NCBI RefSeq assembly: GCF_019649055.1
Contig: NW_026570280.1
Location: forward strand, 682,001-746,000
Reading direction: 5' to 3'
Source: Paramacrobiotus metropolitanus
Lineage: Eukaryota; Tardigrada; Eutardigrada; Parachela; Macrobiotidae
DNA length: 64,000 nucleotides
This document shows, in pieces, positions 11,531-19,931 of this stretch (within the stretch, counting starts at the first letter, position 1; every line of letters starts with the position of its first letter). Both the position numbers and the translations under genes were made by a program. The notes beneath the pieces were generated by a model. That model was not told the origin of the DNA, searched no databases, and saw only the letters and a list, made by a program, of their open reading frames with translations.

Positions 11531-13175
11531 CTATATCGTTGAAACTTGGTAAGTTCTCAGTATTTTGTGTTATTCAAGTAATGTTTTAACTGACACAGAT
11601 GTCTATACACAAGATGGTGCTCAACTAAACAACTTTTATTTTAATTAGGTCAAAAGTCTGACTGGTGTGGAAGACTATTGTTCTAACTAGGACAGATCCG
11701 TATTCACAATAATACCGTGTCCATCAAAACAAACCATTGTTCTAAGTAGGTCAAAAGACTGACTGGCGTCGAAGACTATTGCTCTAACTAGGACAGATCC
11801 GTATTCACAATACAGTATCGCCCATAACAAACTATTGTTCTAAGTAGGTCAAAAGACTGACTGGCGTCGAAGACTATTGCTCTAACTAGGACAGATCCGT
11901 ATTCACAATAATACCGTGTCCATCAAAACAAACCATTGTTCTAAGTAGGTCAAAAGACTGACTGGCGTCGAAGACTATTGCTCTAACTAGGACAGATCCG
12001 TATTCACAAAACAGTATCGCCCATAACAAACTATTGTTCTAAGTAGGTCAAAAGACTGACTGGCGTCGAAGACTATTGCTCTAACTAGGACAGATCCGTA
12101 TTCACAATAATACCGTGTCCATCAAAACAAACCATTGTTCTAAGTAGGTCAAAAGACTGACTGGCGTCGAAGACTATTGCTCTAACTAGGACAGATCCGT
12201 ATTCACAATAATACCGTGTCCATCAAAACAAACCATTGTTCTAAGTAGGTCAAAGACTGACTGGCGTCGAAGACTATTGCTCTAACTAGGACAGATCCGT
12301 ATTCACAAAACAGTATCGCCCATAACAAACTATTGTTCTAAGTAGGTCAAAAGACTGACTGGCGTCGAAGACTATTGCTCTAACTAGGACAGATCCGTAT
12401 TCACAATAATACCGTGTCCATCAAAACAAACCATTGTTCTAAGTAGGTCAAAAGACTGACTGGCGTCGAAGACTATTGCTCTAACTAGGACAGATCCGTA
12501 TTCACAATACAGTATCGCCCATAACAAACTATTGTTCTAAGTAGGTCGAATGACTGACTGGCATCGATGATTACTGTTATCAATAGATGAATCAGTATTC
12601 TTGGTATCGGCCACAACAGATTATACTATTCTGGAAAGGTCAGTCACGTATAAAGCGAAAGACTGCTGATTATTAAAAACAATAGCTTGATAGTTAATTA
12701 TTTACCAGGAGGCAGTGTATCAGCTTACTGATATTTATATATGTTATTATTATTTTGAACTTTTTTTTTGCATTTGTTTTCAGCAAATGCTTGTTCCAAG
12801 TGGAAAAATGTAAATCATTATCGAATTTGCAAATAATTTAAATAATTTAACTATCTTAAATATTTAGCAAGCTACAGTCTACCAGAAGGTTTTTATTCCA
12901 ACATTCTAAATGTATCGAACGACCGCCTTTTTTTTGTCGATGATTATAATTTTATTCGAAGTCTTTATCGCATAGACAACCGCTGACTGGTGGTAAAAAA
13001 TGGTTTCCTCCTAGTTTTTATTTGTCAAAAAATCTTTACTTTGAAATAGAGGTATTAAAATTTAGAGTAGTTATTAGTTACGATGGTTTCAGAAAAAAGA
13101 AATCCAGATAAGCCAGTGTTGAAATTTAAACTATTTTTTAACAAAAAACTATTCTTATCTTCAAGGGTCACTCAC
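11531..13175 (-). other. Probable 1.6-kb first intron of pPolB, containing a tandem array
   Basis: TGG followed by GTGAGT at 13175 is a strong 5' splice site at the end of an acidic small frame, and GATATAG before 11530 is an acceptor. Joining is in phase 0 and gives an acidic N-terminus rich in Asp that flows into the pPolB frame. No other gene lies in this stretch. If the splice is not used, the segment is plain intergenic DNA. Confidence 0.5.
11647..12575. repeat. Tandem array, about 98/101-bp alternating units
   Basis: There are nine copies of acagatccgtattcac spaced about 98-103 bp apart. Two unit types alternate: L has aataataccgtgtccatc and S has acagtatcgcccataac. The order is L S L S L L S L S, so the basic higher-order period is about 199 bp. 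Each unit carries gactgactggcgtcgaagac, which contains the ACTGGCG core found in two other arrays in the element. Confidence 0.92.
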
Positions 13176-13334
13176 CCAGTCATCCCAATCACCAGTCGCA
13201 AGTATGGCATCGGTATCCTGACGATCCACATCGGTGATAACGTACGGTGGCGATGGTGGCAGATTCCATGACCCTTCGTCGAAAATAGCATCAGTGTCCA
13301 TACGATCAACATCCGTAAGCTGATAGTCGTCCAT
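13161..13334 (-). CDS. Acidic 57-aa frame, probable first exon of pPolB
   Basis: ATG at 13334 opens a 57-codon frame rich in Asp. It carries an internal duplication, TDVDRMDTDAIF and TDVDRQDTDAIL, each followed by a short W-containing tail. If unspliced it stops at 13161. A near-consensus donor, TGG then GTGAGT, lies at 13175, and splicing to 11530 continues in phase with pPolB. The promoter side (13335-13560) carries three copies of a 42-bp repeat. The acidic duplicated tract has no function that I recognise. It could be a separate small protein, but its position, direction and phase favour a polymerase leader exon. Confidence 0.5.
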   Translation of the reverse strand: MDDYQLTDVDRMDTDAIFDEGSWNLPPSPPYVITDVDRQDTDAILATGDWDDWVSDP

Positions 13335-13408
13335 GATGAGCGTCCAAAAATAAGCTTCAACTGCAAGTCAGCCTCAGCGACACACGGCTTTTAAATAATT
13401 TTGATCGC

Positions 13409-13534
13409 CAGCTGGACTGGCGATTGACCTAGTTTGTGTCTAGTCTCATTCAGCTGGACTGGCGATTGACCTAGTTTGTGTCTAGTCTCATTCAGCTGGA
13501 CTGGCGATTGACCTAGTTTGTGTCTGGTCTCATG
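13409..13534. promoter_or_regulatory. Three 42-bp tandem repeats upstream of the polymerase first exon
   Basis: Units start at 13409, 13451 and 13493, each beginning CAGCTGGACTGGCGATTGAC. They lie between the IAP 3' end and the probable first exon of pPolB, in promoter position. The core ACTGGCGA is shared with the intron array and with the 22.6-22.9 kb array. Binding-site function is inference. Confidence 0.7.
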
Positions 13535-13605
13535 TATTGAAACTGTCGATAACCACCTACTATTCGTGGCTATTGCTCGCCACACATGTTTAAACATGTA
13601 CGCAT

Positions 13606-13663
13606 TTTACCCCCTTTCTTTTGTTAATTTTTCCCCACCCCTTTCTCTTTATTGGTTGTTTCA
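13606..13663 (-). promoter_or_regulatory. 3' UTR block of the IAP gene, shared with the ARH-BIR gene
   Basis: On the minus strand this contains AATAAA and a purine-rich run ending AAAGAAAGGGGGTAAA. The same block, in the same order, follows the ADP-ribosylglycohydrolase/BIR gene at 24193-24246. It is likely the polyadenylation region, conserved by duplication or recombination. Confidence 0.75.
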
Positions 13664-13674
13664 TAGCATTTAAT

Positions 13675-14490
13675 TTAACAAATAAAAATTGTATTCCACT
13701 CCCAGACACGAGTGCGACAAATAGGACAATGATACATACGCGTGGAACATGCATCGCAACAGGCTGCATGACCACAAGGTTGAAAAGCACATTTTATATC
13801 AGCATTCAAACAAAAAGTACACTGCGGCTTTTCTGAAGTCTCTTTACGCTCAGCGTAGACGACAGCCGCCGCGGTGGCCACTTGTTCCGATTTGGCAACG
13901 GCTTTGGCGATGACTTCCTCGGCATAGTTTAAACCTTTCTCCTGTTTTACGAAGCTGCAGTTGTACAGCCCAATACCATGACGTGCGTGTTCTTCCCATG
14001 GAATATCCTCCACCTGCCAGTTTTCCAGAGAAATGTTACAAGAAAAACACTGGACCCGATCCTTTGGTCCAGTAAAAAAGAAGCCCGCTTCGGCCATTTC
14101 TCGCGGTTGTTGCTTGTATGTCCAGTTGTAAAATGTAGCGAATCTTGCTTTAACATCCGCCATCGGGGAGTATGACAAACATCCTACTCTGGGGCAAGCG
14201 GTTGATTCTATGTCGTGTCGCAGTACAAGGTTGTCATCCCCTTCCCAGTCACGCGCAGTCCACGCACAATTTGCACAACCGACTTCATCGGGAAACTGCT
14301 TAAAGAACAGTCCGGCAAGTACCAGCCTGGATGGAGCCGTCAAAGGCCATGGCCAACTGACAAAAGAACGAACACGGTTTTCAACAATTGTCATATCTGG
14401 TCGCGCCATTTTGGTGGAATGAAGTTTATTGCACGCTTCGCGAACGTTAAGTACTGTCGCCATCGCCAGTTGGTACTGGCGGTGAGTCAT
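13675..14490 (-). CDS. iap: Inhibitor of apoptosis protein, two BIR domains plus RING
   Basis: A cytoplasmic anti-apoptotic E3 ligase of the IAP family, expected to bind caspases or IAP antagonists and ubiquitinate partners. 271 aa from ATG 14490; an internal ATG at 14463 has a better context. BIR1 (about residues 37-105) has exact C-x2-C-x16-H-x6-C spacing. BIR2 (about 118-190) keeps C-x2-C-x16-H with a W-x3-D core, but the last Cys is three residues further, a small insertion. The C-terminal RING (about 225-265) has C-x2-C-x11-C-x-H-x3-C-x2-C-x6-C-x2-C. The start overlaps the small membrane-protein gene upstream. Baculoviruses and some other large DNA viruses carry IAPs; capture from an animal host is the simplest origin. 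Confidence 0.93.
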   Translation of the reverse strand: MTHRQYQLAMATVLNVREACNKLHSTKMARPDMTIVENRVRSFVSWPWPLTAPSRLVLAGLFFKQFPDEVGCANCAWTARDWEGDDNLVLRHDIESTACPRVGCLSYSPMADVKARFATFYNWTYKQQPREMAEAGFFFTGPKDRVQCFSCNISLENWQVEDIPWEEHARHGIGLYNCSFVKQEKGLNYAEEVIAKAVAKSEQVATAAAVVYAERKETSEKPQCTFCLNADIKCAFQPCGHAACCDACSTRMYHCPICRTRVWEWNTIFIC

Positions 14491-14665
14491 CACTCATCAT
14501 TACATCTAGTACATTCTTTGTAAGCTGGGTGGATTCCGTTATTCGCGTAACGTTGGGTTTAGCGAAGTGACCACATATTTCTAAAATATTAAAAATCAAT
14601 AATAATATAGTGATGAAAATTCCAAAAATAATGGAAATTATCTCTTTGATTGTAGGTTTATCCAT
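14447..14665 (-). CDS. Small single-span membrane protein
   Basis: 72 aa. Residues about 7-30 form a strongly hydrophobic helix, IISIIFGIFITILLLIF, followed by a polar tail with one N-x-T site and a Pro/Asp-rich end. Its ATG overlaps the last codons of the protease gene (ATGGATAA), and its 3' end overlaps the IAP gene start. It may be a virion or host-membrane protein; no family was recognised. Confidence 0.6.
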   Translation of the reverse strand: MDKPTIKEIISIIFGIFITILLLIFNILEICGHFAKPNVTRITESTQLTKNVLDVMMSDDSPPVPTGDGDST

Positions 14666-15158
14666 GATTTATTAGTGATTTCATGAATTCGTTGTCTCTC
14701 AGTTTTGTGCTCATGCGGAAGAATTTATTGATAAATTTACATACAAATTTGTCATTCACCTCTTTATGCTTGGTGAATGCCGACATCAGGTCTTTATAAG
14801 AAAAACCGTAACACCGCAATAATACGAAAAACATGCAGTACTGCCCGCATACGGTACTGTCAATGTTCTGCCTTGTAGTATTGGACATAATGAGGTAATC
14901 ATCGCCCATCCATTCTGCAATATCCGACGAATAATCCGCAGGGTTTCGACCATACGAATCAAACGCTTCTAGTGTGTCTCGACGAACGCAGAAGAAAGCC
15001 ACCCAGTGCTCCCCGGGACTCCCCGTTTTTTGTGTGTTTACTATATATGCACCAGGATATTGTTTTTCTGGTATGTTATCACTAGAAAAAACCCCGACAA
15101 AAATGTCGCGAATTTTGGGATCTGAAAAAAGGGATTTTTCAATTTCTAAATTATTCAT
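14658..15158 (-). CDS. PRO: Adenain-like cysteine protease
   Basis: The maturation protease of Polintons, of the adenovirus protease/Ulp1 fold. 166 aa. The catalytic residues are visible: His51 in EHWVAFF, Asp67 in FDSYG, the oxyanion Gln97 and the nucleophile Cys104 in STVCGQYC. Length and order match the family. It should cleave capsid precursors inside the particle. The ATG lies in the overlap ATGA with the stop of the major capsid gene, and its own stop overlaps the next start. The frame is intact, with no sign of decay. Confidence 0.93.
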   Translation of the reverse strand: MNNLEIEKSLFSDPKIRDIFVGVFSSDNIPEKQYPGAYIVNTQKTGSPGEHWVAFFCVRRDTLEAFDSYGRNPADYSSDIAEWMGDDYLIMSNTTRQNIDSTVCGQYCMFFVLLRCYGFSYKDLMSAFTKHKEVNDKFVCKFINKFFRMSTKLRDNEFMKSLINHG

Positions 15159-16504
15159 GGCGCAAAATCAAAGAGTACCTGTCTGTTATTGTTTATTTCA
15201 ATAATATTATCGTAAACCAGCATTGCAATGCATACAGCTGCTTCTGGTAATGGCTTGGCAAAACGCATGCTCATATTTAAATTACCTTGCCGTATGAGCG
15301 ACAGAGCCCCACGCCCTGTATGACCTCTCGTAAAATCAAAGCCATAAATACAGAATCCGCCTAAATTATAATCAGATCTATCAAACGGCAGCTCACCAAA
15401 ACCTTCGTGAAGGCGCTCCAGTGTATCAAAAAGACCTTCGTACGGCTCTATACTTGCCCCGTTTTCATAATCCATATTATATCCCCGAGTTGGAAATATT
15501 TGCCCGTCTATTTCTGCATGCAAATACGCCAAACTAAAATGATTGAAGACAAACGGGGTTGAAGTATATTCTCCATTGAACGCCCTACTCGGGATCATAG
15601 CAAAGAACATAACCTTGGGTAATTGACCAATAACAAGATTAGGCCAAGTATGTTGTTGCTGTCCGGCAAACAGAGTAGTTTGCCGCATGGCAACACGTTC
15701 AATGTGGTACTTTGCATTTGTCGAAACTAGCTGCTTAGTTAAAGCCCCTAGAAAATCGGGCGACGGCTCGTATTTTCTAATTTTTAAACGAGGATTTTTG
15801 ATAATGACAGATTTTGGTTTTGATAAATCGCTGTCCGTCATAAAGACCAGACTATTTTTATTACGTACTAATTTAATACTCAACTCGACACCCAGTATCA
15901 GGGGTTTGTCCTGTTGAAACAGATCACAATGCAGCTTTCCAGATAATTGCAATGGGCGGCAAGCCCGTAGCCACATTCGTCTAAGCTCTGCCCCTTTGCT
16001 AAAAAAGATCTTTTCATTGTTAACTTTGGCTTCGTAATATGGATCTTGCTTCCACAGTAACGTATCCATGGCAAAACCAGACAACTGTAATTGTGAAGCC
16101 TGCGCGCGCTTAGTGTAGCCTAGAAGATTCTCAATGTACCCCCGCATATGGTACATGGAGCTGCTGTCAGAAATATTGCGACCACCCAGGTTGACAATTA
16201 CCTGTTCAAATAAACTATCCAAAATATTATTTACGGTTGTCAAGCAGGCATCATCCGTGAGCATGTCCCCTTTAGAGTCAGTTACGTACAGATCACAAGA
16301 AAATCGAACATCCGCCAAACTAATAAGTTCAGTTTGACACGGCGCAATGGTAAAAACATAATCGTTAGATGTGTCCGACGGGGCTTGTGTTGGCCCGATA
16401 TCATGATCACGCGTATTCCACCTTTCGGTAAGAGTCGCCGGAAGACAAAATAAATGGCTCTCTAGGAGCATAGAAGGTTCGGAACCGCTTTCAATAAGAG
16501 CCAT
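15155..16504 (-). CDS. MCP: Major capsid protein (double jelly-roll, hexon-like)
   Basis: 449 aa, intact. The length, the position between protease and penton, and the C-terminus with DFTRGHTGRGALS, then a basic strand, then VYDNIIEINNNRQVLFDF agree with the Polinton major capsid family, often auto-annotated in animal genomes as F54H12.2-like. It would form the trimeric pseudo-hexameric capsomers of an icosahedral shell. ATG at 16504 overlaps the stop of the pX-like gene in TAATG, and its TGA overlaps the protease ATG. Assignment is by family recognition and synteny; a structure prediction should show two stacked jelly rolls. Confidence 0.9.
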   Translation of the reverse strand: MALIESGSEPSMLLESHLFCLPATLTERWNTRDHDIGPTQAPSDTSNDYVFTIAPCQTELISLADVRFSCDLYVTDSKGDMLTDDACLTTVNNILDSLFEQVIVNLGGRNISDSSSMYHMRGYIENLLGYTKRAQASQLQLSGFAMDTLLWKQDPYYEAKVNNEKIFFSKGAELRRMWLRACRPLQLSGKLHCDLFQQDKPLILGVELSIKLVRNKNSLVFMTDSDLSKPKSVIIKNPRLKIRKYEPSPDFLGALTKQLVSTNAKYHIERVAMRQTTLFAGQQQHTWPNLVIGQLPKVMFFAMIPSRAFNGEYTSTPFVFNHFSLAYLHAEIDGQIFPTRGYNMDYENGASIEPYEGLFDTLERLHEGFGELPFDRSDYNLGGFCIYGFDFTRGHTGRGALSLIRQGNLNMSMRFAKPLPEAAVCIAMLVYDNIIEINNNRQVLFDFAP

Positions 16505-16875
16505 TATAGTTTGTCTTTAAGTGCGTCAATTGCAAGTTGTCGCTTTGTAAGGACTACTTTGCGTCGTTTTCGACCCTTAATACCCGATCCCTGCTGTTGT
16601 TTCAGCTTGTCACTAACATGCTCGACGGCCTTGTCAATTGCCGACTCGACAGCTTTATGGGCCATATTTTTCATATGAGGCTGAGCCTTTGTTATCAAAC
16701 TACTTATATGAGGTGCGGCTTTGCTGAAAATTCCTTTAGCAAAACCGATAACTTTCCCCCAAAACCCCGCACCGGTCATGGGGGCGCCGCGGTATACCGG
16801 CATACCAAACCCATGTTGTCGGCTAAAAGCTTGCAAATAACGATTTTCATCAAATTTGTGCTCTTGAAGTACCAT
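16504..16875 (-). CDS. pX/pVI-like basic membrane-active virion protein
   Basis: 123 aa. It has an N-terminal Gly/hydrophobic segment, GAGFWGKVIGFAKGIF, then an amphipathic Ala/Lys/His helix and a very basic stretch, KGRKRRK, near the C-terminus. This pattern is that of the adenovirus core/minor capsid-like proteins of adintoviruses, which bind DNA or disrupt membranes after protease cleavage. It sits between penton and major capsid genes, 3 nt after the penton stop and overlapping the capsid start. Family membership is inferred from composition and synteny. Confidence 0.65.
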   Translation of the reverse strand: MVLQEHKFDENRYLQAFSRQHGFGMPVYRGAPMTGAGFWGKVIGFAKGIFSKAAPHISSLITKAQPHMKNMAHKAVESAIDKAVEHVSDKLKQQQGSGIKGRKRRKVVLTKRQLAIDALKDKL

Positions 16876-16878
16876 TTT

Positions 16879-17604
16879 TCAGCGTTTTTTGGGTCGAAAA
16901 TGTAACTTTATTATCGTGGTGCCGGGATGAAACGATACTTCTGTCCCTAAATCATCTGCGAGTTTTAATTCGATGGTTTGAAAGGTGTGTTTGGCAAGTG
17001 GCACATAATGCGGATTTTCGTAAATTAATGTAGTCTCGGTATAGGAACTGGCGACGGTAGCGATCGTTCGTAGCAACGGTACCATTGCATCACCGACAAA
17101 CCCGTGCTCAATAATGTCACAATAAACGTGAACGATACGACTCTGTATGCCCGGCCGTAACTGGTACGTCTGTCCGCCGGCACCGGCATAAGAGTGCTCT
17201 TGCAATAAACCCAGCGCCCTCGTGTACTCTGATCCTTGAAACGTGAGCTCGGCATCGGGATTTACCACCAGTTGTGTAGAGCTACCGGCCACGTCAATGT
17301 GTCCAAAGATGGTGTCCTTATCACGCAGCAGAAAGTTTATTTTCCGAATCAGTTGATTTTCGTCGTTGTATGAGTCCTTGTTTAGATCCCGATTGTGTCT
17401 CGGGGTAGTCGTGGTTTTAACAAGCACTGTCAAACCCTCAGTAAACCTGAGGCGCATTGGTGGTAAAATTATTTCGGAAAGACCGACTTCCCAGCTTCCA
17501 TCAAGATCAATACCTTTGGCTAGCAAAGTTGTAAATTTCCCACAACGATTTTCGGAATAAACGTTGTGAGATGCGGAAGACGGTAGTGTCATATAAAAAC
17601 TCAT
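16879..17604 (-). CDS. mCP: Penton / minor capsid protein (single jelly-roll)
   Basis: 241 aa from the ATG at 17604; the frame extends upstream, but this ATG sits in an ATGA overlap with the integrase stop and starts the family-like MSFYMTLPSS. The start, then SENRCGKFTTLLAKGIDLDG and WEVGLSEI, resembles Polinton penton proteins, which form the pentameric vertex. It is intact. The three bases after the stop lead straight into the pX-like gene. Confidence 0.85.
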   Translation of the reverse strand: MSFYMTLPSSASHNVYSENRCGKFTTLLAKGIDLDGSWEVGLSEIILPPMRLRFTEGLTVLVKTTTTPRHNRDLNKDSYNDENQLIRKINFLLRDKDTIFGHIDVAGSSTQLVVNPDAELTFQGSEYTRALGLLQEHSYAGAGGQTYQLRPGIQSRIVHVYCDIIEHGFVGDAMVPLLRTIATVASSYTETTLIYENPHYVPLAKHTFQTIELKLADDLGTEVSFHPGTTIIKLHFRPKKR

Positions 17605-18655
17605 TTTAGATCTTCTTTGTTTTCCCAAGAGTCGTAAGCAGGGCCGTAACCGTACCACCGTATTAGGTATTGCTGTTTTCCCTTGTACGTTCTCTCCCTT
17701 AATATGCGTGATATACGATGAAACGGTCGGTCGGTCATAATAAATTTTGACAGTTCGCTGGTATAAAAGTCTCCATCAATTTTTTCGCCACCCAAGTCCT
17801 CCAAAGCATAAATATAATGGTTTTGCCGTTTCTTAACTTGTACAATTTTAAAAATTTCTTCAGTGTAATTGGTTTCGTATCCTTTTTCGAATGTTTGCTT
17901 TCTCTTGGCAATCCGCACTTGATCCCCAACTTGAAACAAAGGTTTTTTTGCCTGTGGCTCATCTACCATATCCTGGCGTATGATGCGCGCTTCATCCACA
18001 TCCACTTGGCTGGGGGCAAACCCTATACTAGAGTGAACAGAATTATTATACGATTTTAAAATATTAGGTAAAACATCGAGGTACTTGTAAGTATTATTCT
18101 CTGTCATGTACACGTAAAGACGTTCCTTAATTGTTCGGTTAAAGCGTTCTACCATGGCACATTTGACATCGTCGTTTTTTGTTGTGAAAAATCTAATGTT
18201 GTGATCAGTAAAAAAATTTTTCAGTTGTTTATTCACAAATTCCTTACCGTTATCGCTTTGACAGCGCAATGGTCGATCGGATTCCTCATATATATTACAC
18301 AGACCACGAATAATTTCTTCGGGTTTCTTGGATTTGACGGGCTCGGCCCAACCGTAGCGAGAAAAACAATCGACGCAAGTTAGTAAATACTTGACATCTT
18401 TATTGTCATTCGCAAATTTTGCATATCTGCCAAGTCAATTTGGTGCTGGTCACCGATGTTAAATGATAAAATCTTTCGACGTTTAAATTTTGACCGAAAG
18501 GGTTTATGTTGAGTATAAGCGTCTTTGCTTTGTAAATACTCTTCCACTTGCTGACGCGAAAATCCGTGATTTTGCGCTTCCCGGTATAAACGCTCGATGC
18601 CGCCCAGACTACCAGGATTAGAAGCATCTAAATAAATATCGTCCAGTGTTGCCAT
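17601..18655 (-). CDS. INT: RVE-family integrase with chromodomain, frame-broken
   Basis: The retrovirus-like integrase that inserts the element. The N-part (18655-18380) has a helical region and QIDLADM with the first catalytic Asp. The second part holds QSDNGKEF (second Asp) and VERFNRTIKERL (Glu), about 35 residues apart, as in the DDE core. An SH3-like basic region and a C-terminal chromodomain (RILRERTYKGKQQYLIRWYG, then DSWE) follow. The two parts are out of frame by one base at a four-A run (plus 18417-18420), a few codons after the first Asp. The start overlaps the upstream stop in TAATG, and the stop overlaps the penton ATG. As read, the enzyme would be truncated and inactive. Confidence 0.93.
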
Positions 18656-19614
18656 TATGCGTAGCTGAGCAAACCACCCTTCTGTGTTTTTTGCTTCTTT
18701 TTAGGTGGACCAGTAGATTTTGTGGTTTTACGCCTTAATAAGTCATCATAGCGCTTTTCAACGCCATTCTTGATGGTGCGTGTTTCTGCTGGTTCTGTAT
18801 ACGTCAGTGCTTTGGGTGTCGGAGCCGCTGGTAAGGCCTTTGAAGTTGATGGGGCGGGTAAAGCTTTTAAATTTTCCGGTGCGGGTAAGGCCTGGGAAGT
18901 CGAAGGGGCCGGTAAAGCCTCCAACTGCGGTACCCTGGGTGTAATCGCTTTCCTATCGGGAACCTTATAAGGAGCCGCTTTTCTGCTGCGTGTAATTGGA
19001 CCAGAGTTTCGCGGTGCCACCACAACGTCGATCCTGTCTGTAGGTAGCGATACGGGAAGTGGCTCGTATTCGGGAGGCACATATTCTAAGGACCCATCAT
19101 CAGGAAACTCTACGATGGGCGAGGATGCAGTTCGTAGTTTTTTTCTTGGTTTCTGCCCTTTGGATATTGGCTTGGGGCGTGGGCGTTTGTAAACATGTTT
19201 TACCAGTGTTTCTCTAGGTACGTACTGTGGTACGTATTTTACAACTGGATCACGTTCGATATACTGCACAACGGGATCGCGCTCGATATACTGAACAATA
19301 GGTTCACTTTGGATATATACCGGCTCACTTGGTAGATACTGAACGATCGGGGGTTCAGTAGCTTGTGTAGATTCATCAGCAAGTAAGGGCGCAGCTTGAG
19401 TACCATAGTTTCTGTGCAAAGGAATATTTGGTATGTGTTCGTTCAATTTCATGACCCGTGGTTCATGGTCGGGAGGCTTAGTCTGATACGCGGCACGAGC
19501 CAGCAAATCATGAGTCATGGCACTACGAATTTCTTCAGCCTTTTTCCATGATGTGGCTTTGGTCATGCCGGGCGCAGAAAATTCTGACTCAGGTACAAGA
19601 ACGAAGGTCTTCAT
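18655..19614 (-). CDS. Pro-rich low-complexity protein, probable minor virion protein
   Basis: 319 aa, intact. The N-terminus MKTFVLVPESEF is followed by repeated VQYI/VKYV-x-E-R-D-P-V units (about residues 85-135), a basic patch rich in Lys/Arg/Pro, a second repeat region built on ALPAPSTS (about 225-265), and a basic tail ending GGLLSYA. No enzyme motif is seen. Its place between a small core-like protein and the integrase, with overlapping starts and stops, suggests a structural or genome-associated protein. Exact homology is not recognised. Confidence 0.6.
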   Translation of the reverse strand: MKTFVLVPESEFSAPGMTKATSWKKAEEIRSAMTHDLLARAAYQTKPPDHEPRVMKLNEHIPNIPLHRNYGTQAAPLLADESTQATEPPIVQYLPSEPVYIQSEPIVQYIERDPVVQYIERDPVVKYVPQYVPRETLVKHVYKRPRPKPISKGQKPRKKLRTASSPIVEFPDDGSLEYVPPEYEPLPVSLPTDRIDVVVAPRNSGPITRSRKAAPYKVPDRKAITPRVPQLEALPAPSTSQALPAPENLKALPAPSTSKALPAAPTPKALTYTEPAETRTIKNGVEKRYDDLLRRKTTKSTGPPKKKQKTQKGGLLSYA

Positions 19615-19931
19615 TTTGTTATAAATGATGCAACTAGTGTTCCTAGAATTGGAAGGAGAGCAGCTAAGAATCCTCCTTTTTGCGCTAGAATTGATCGCTT
19701 TGTAACGTGTGAAAGTTTCCTGTCGGCCAAACGTTTAATTATCGGTGCAAAGCGACGTGCTCTGGCTAAATCAACTTTACTCAAAGCCATTGGTTGCTTT
19801 ACCAAATTTAAACAAGCCTCTTCAATTGCTAAAATTTGTTTTTTAGAAGCAACCTGTAAAAAATATCTGCGCTGCCGTGGACTCATAATTTCCAAAGCAC
19901 GCAGTATACTGAGAACGTCTTCTGGATTCAT
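19611..19931 (-). CDS. Small basic protein with hydrophobic C-terminus
   Basis: 106 aa. It has helical, basic N-terminal two-thirds (for example SPRQRRYF, LARARRFAPIIKRLADRK), then AQKGGFLAALLPILGTLVAS. A K-G-G-F-L turn before a hydrophobic run resembles small core/membrane-active proteins of Polintons and adenoviruses. ATGA overlaps join it to both neighbours. It probably is a virion core component; this rests on composition and synteny. Confidence 0.55.
   Translation of the reverse strand: MNPEDVLSILRALEIMSPRQRRYFLQVASKKQILAIEEACLNLVKQPMALSKVDLARARRFAPIIKRLADRKLSHVTKRSILAQKGGFLAALLPILGTLVASFITK

Noticed and set aside
13391-13597. Open frame with a repeated RHKLGQSPVQL peptide
   Set aside because: It is the translation of the 42-bp non-coding tandem repeat; the unit length is a multiple of three, so any frame stays open.
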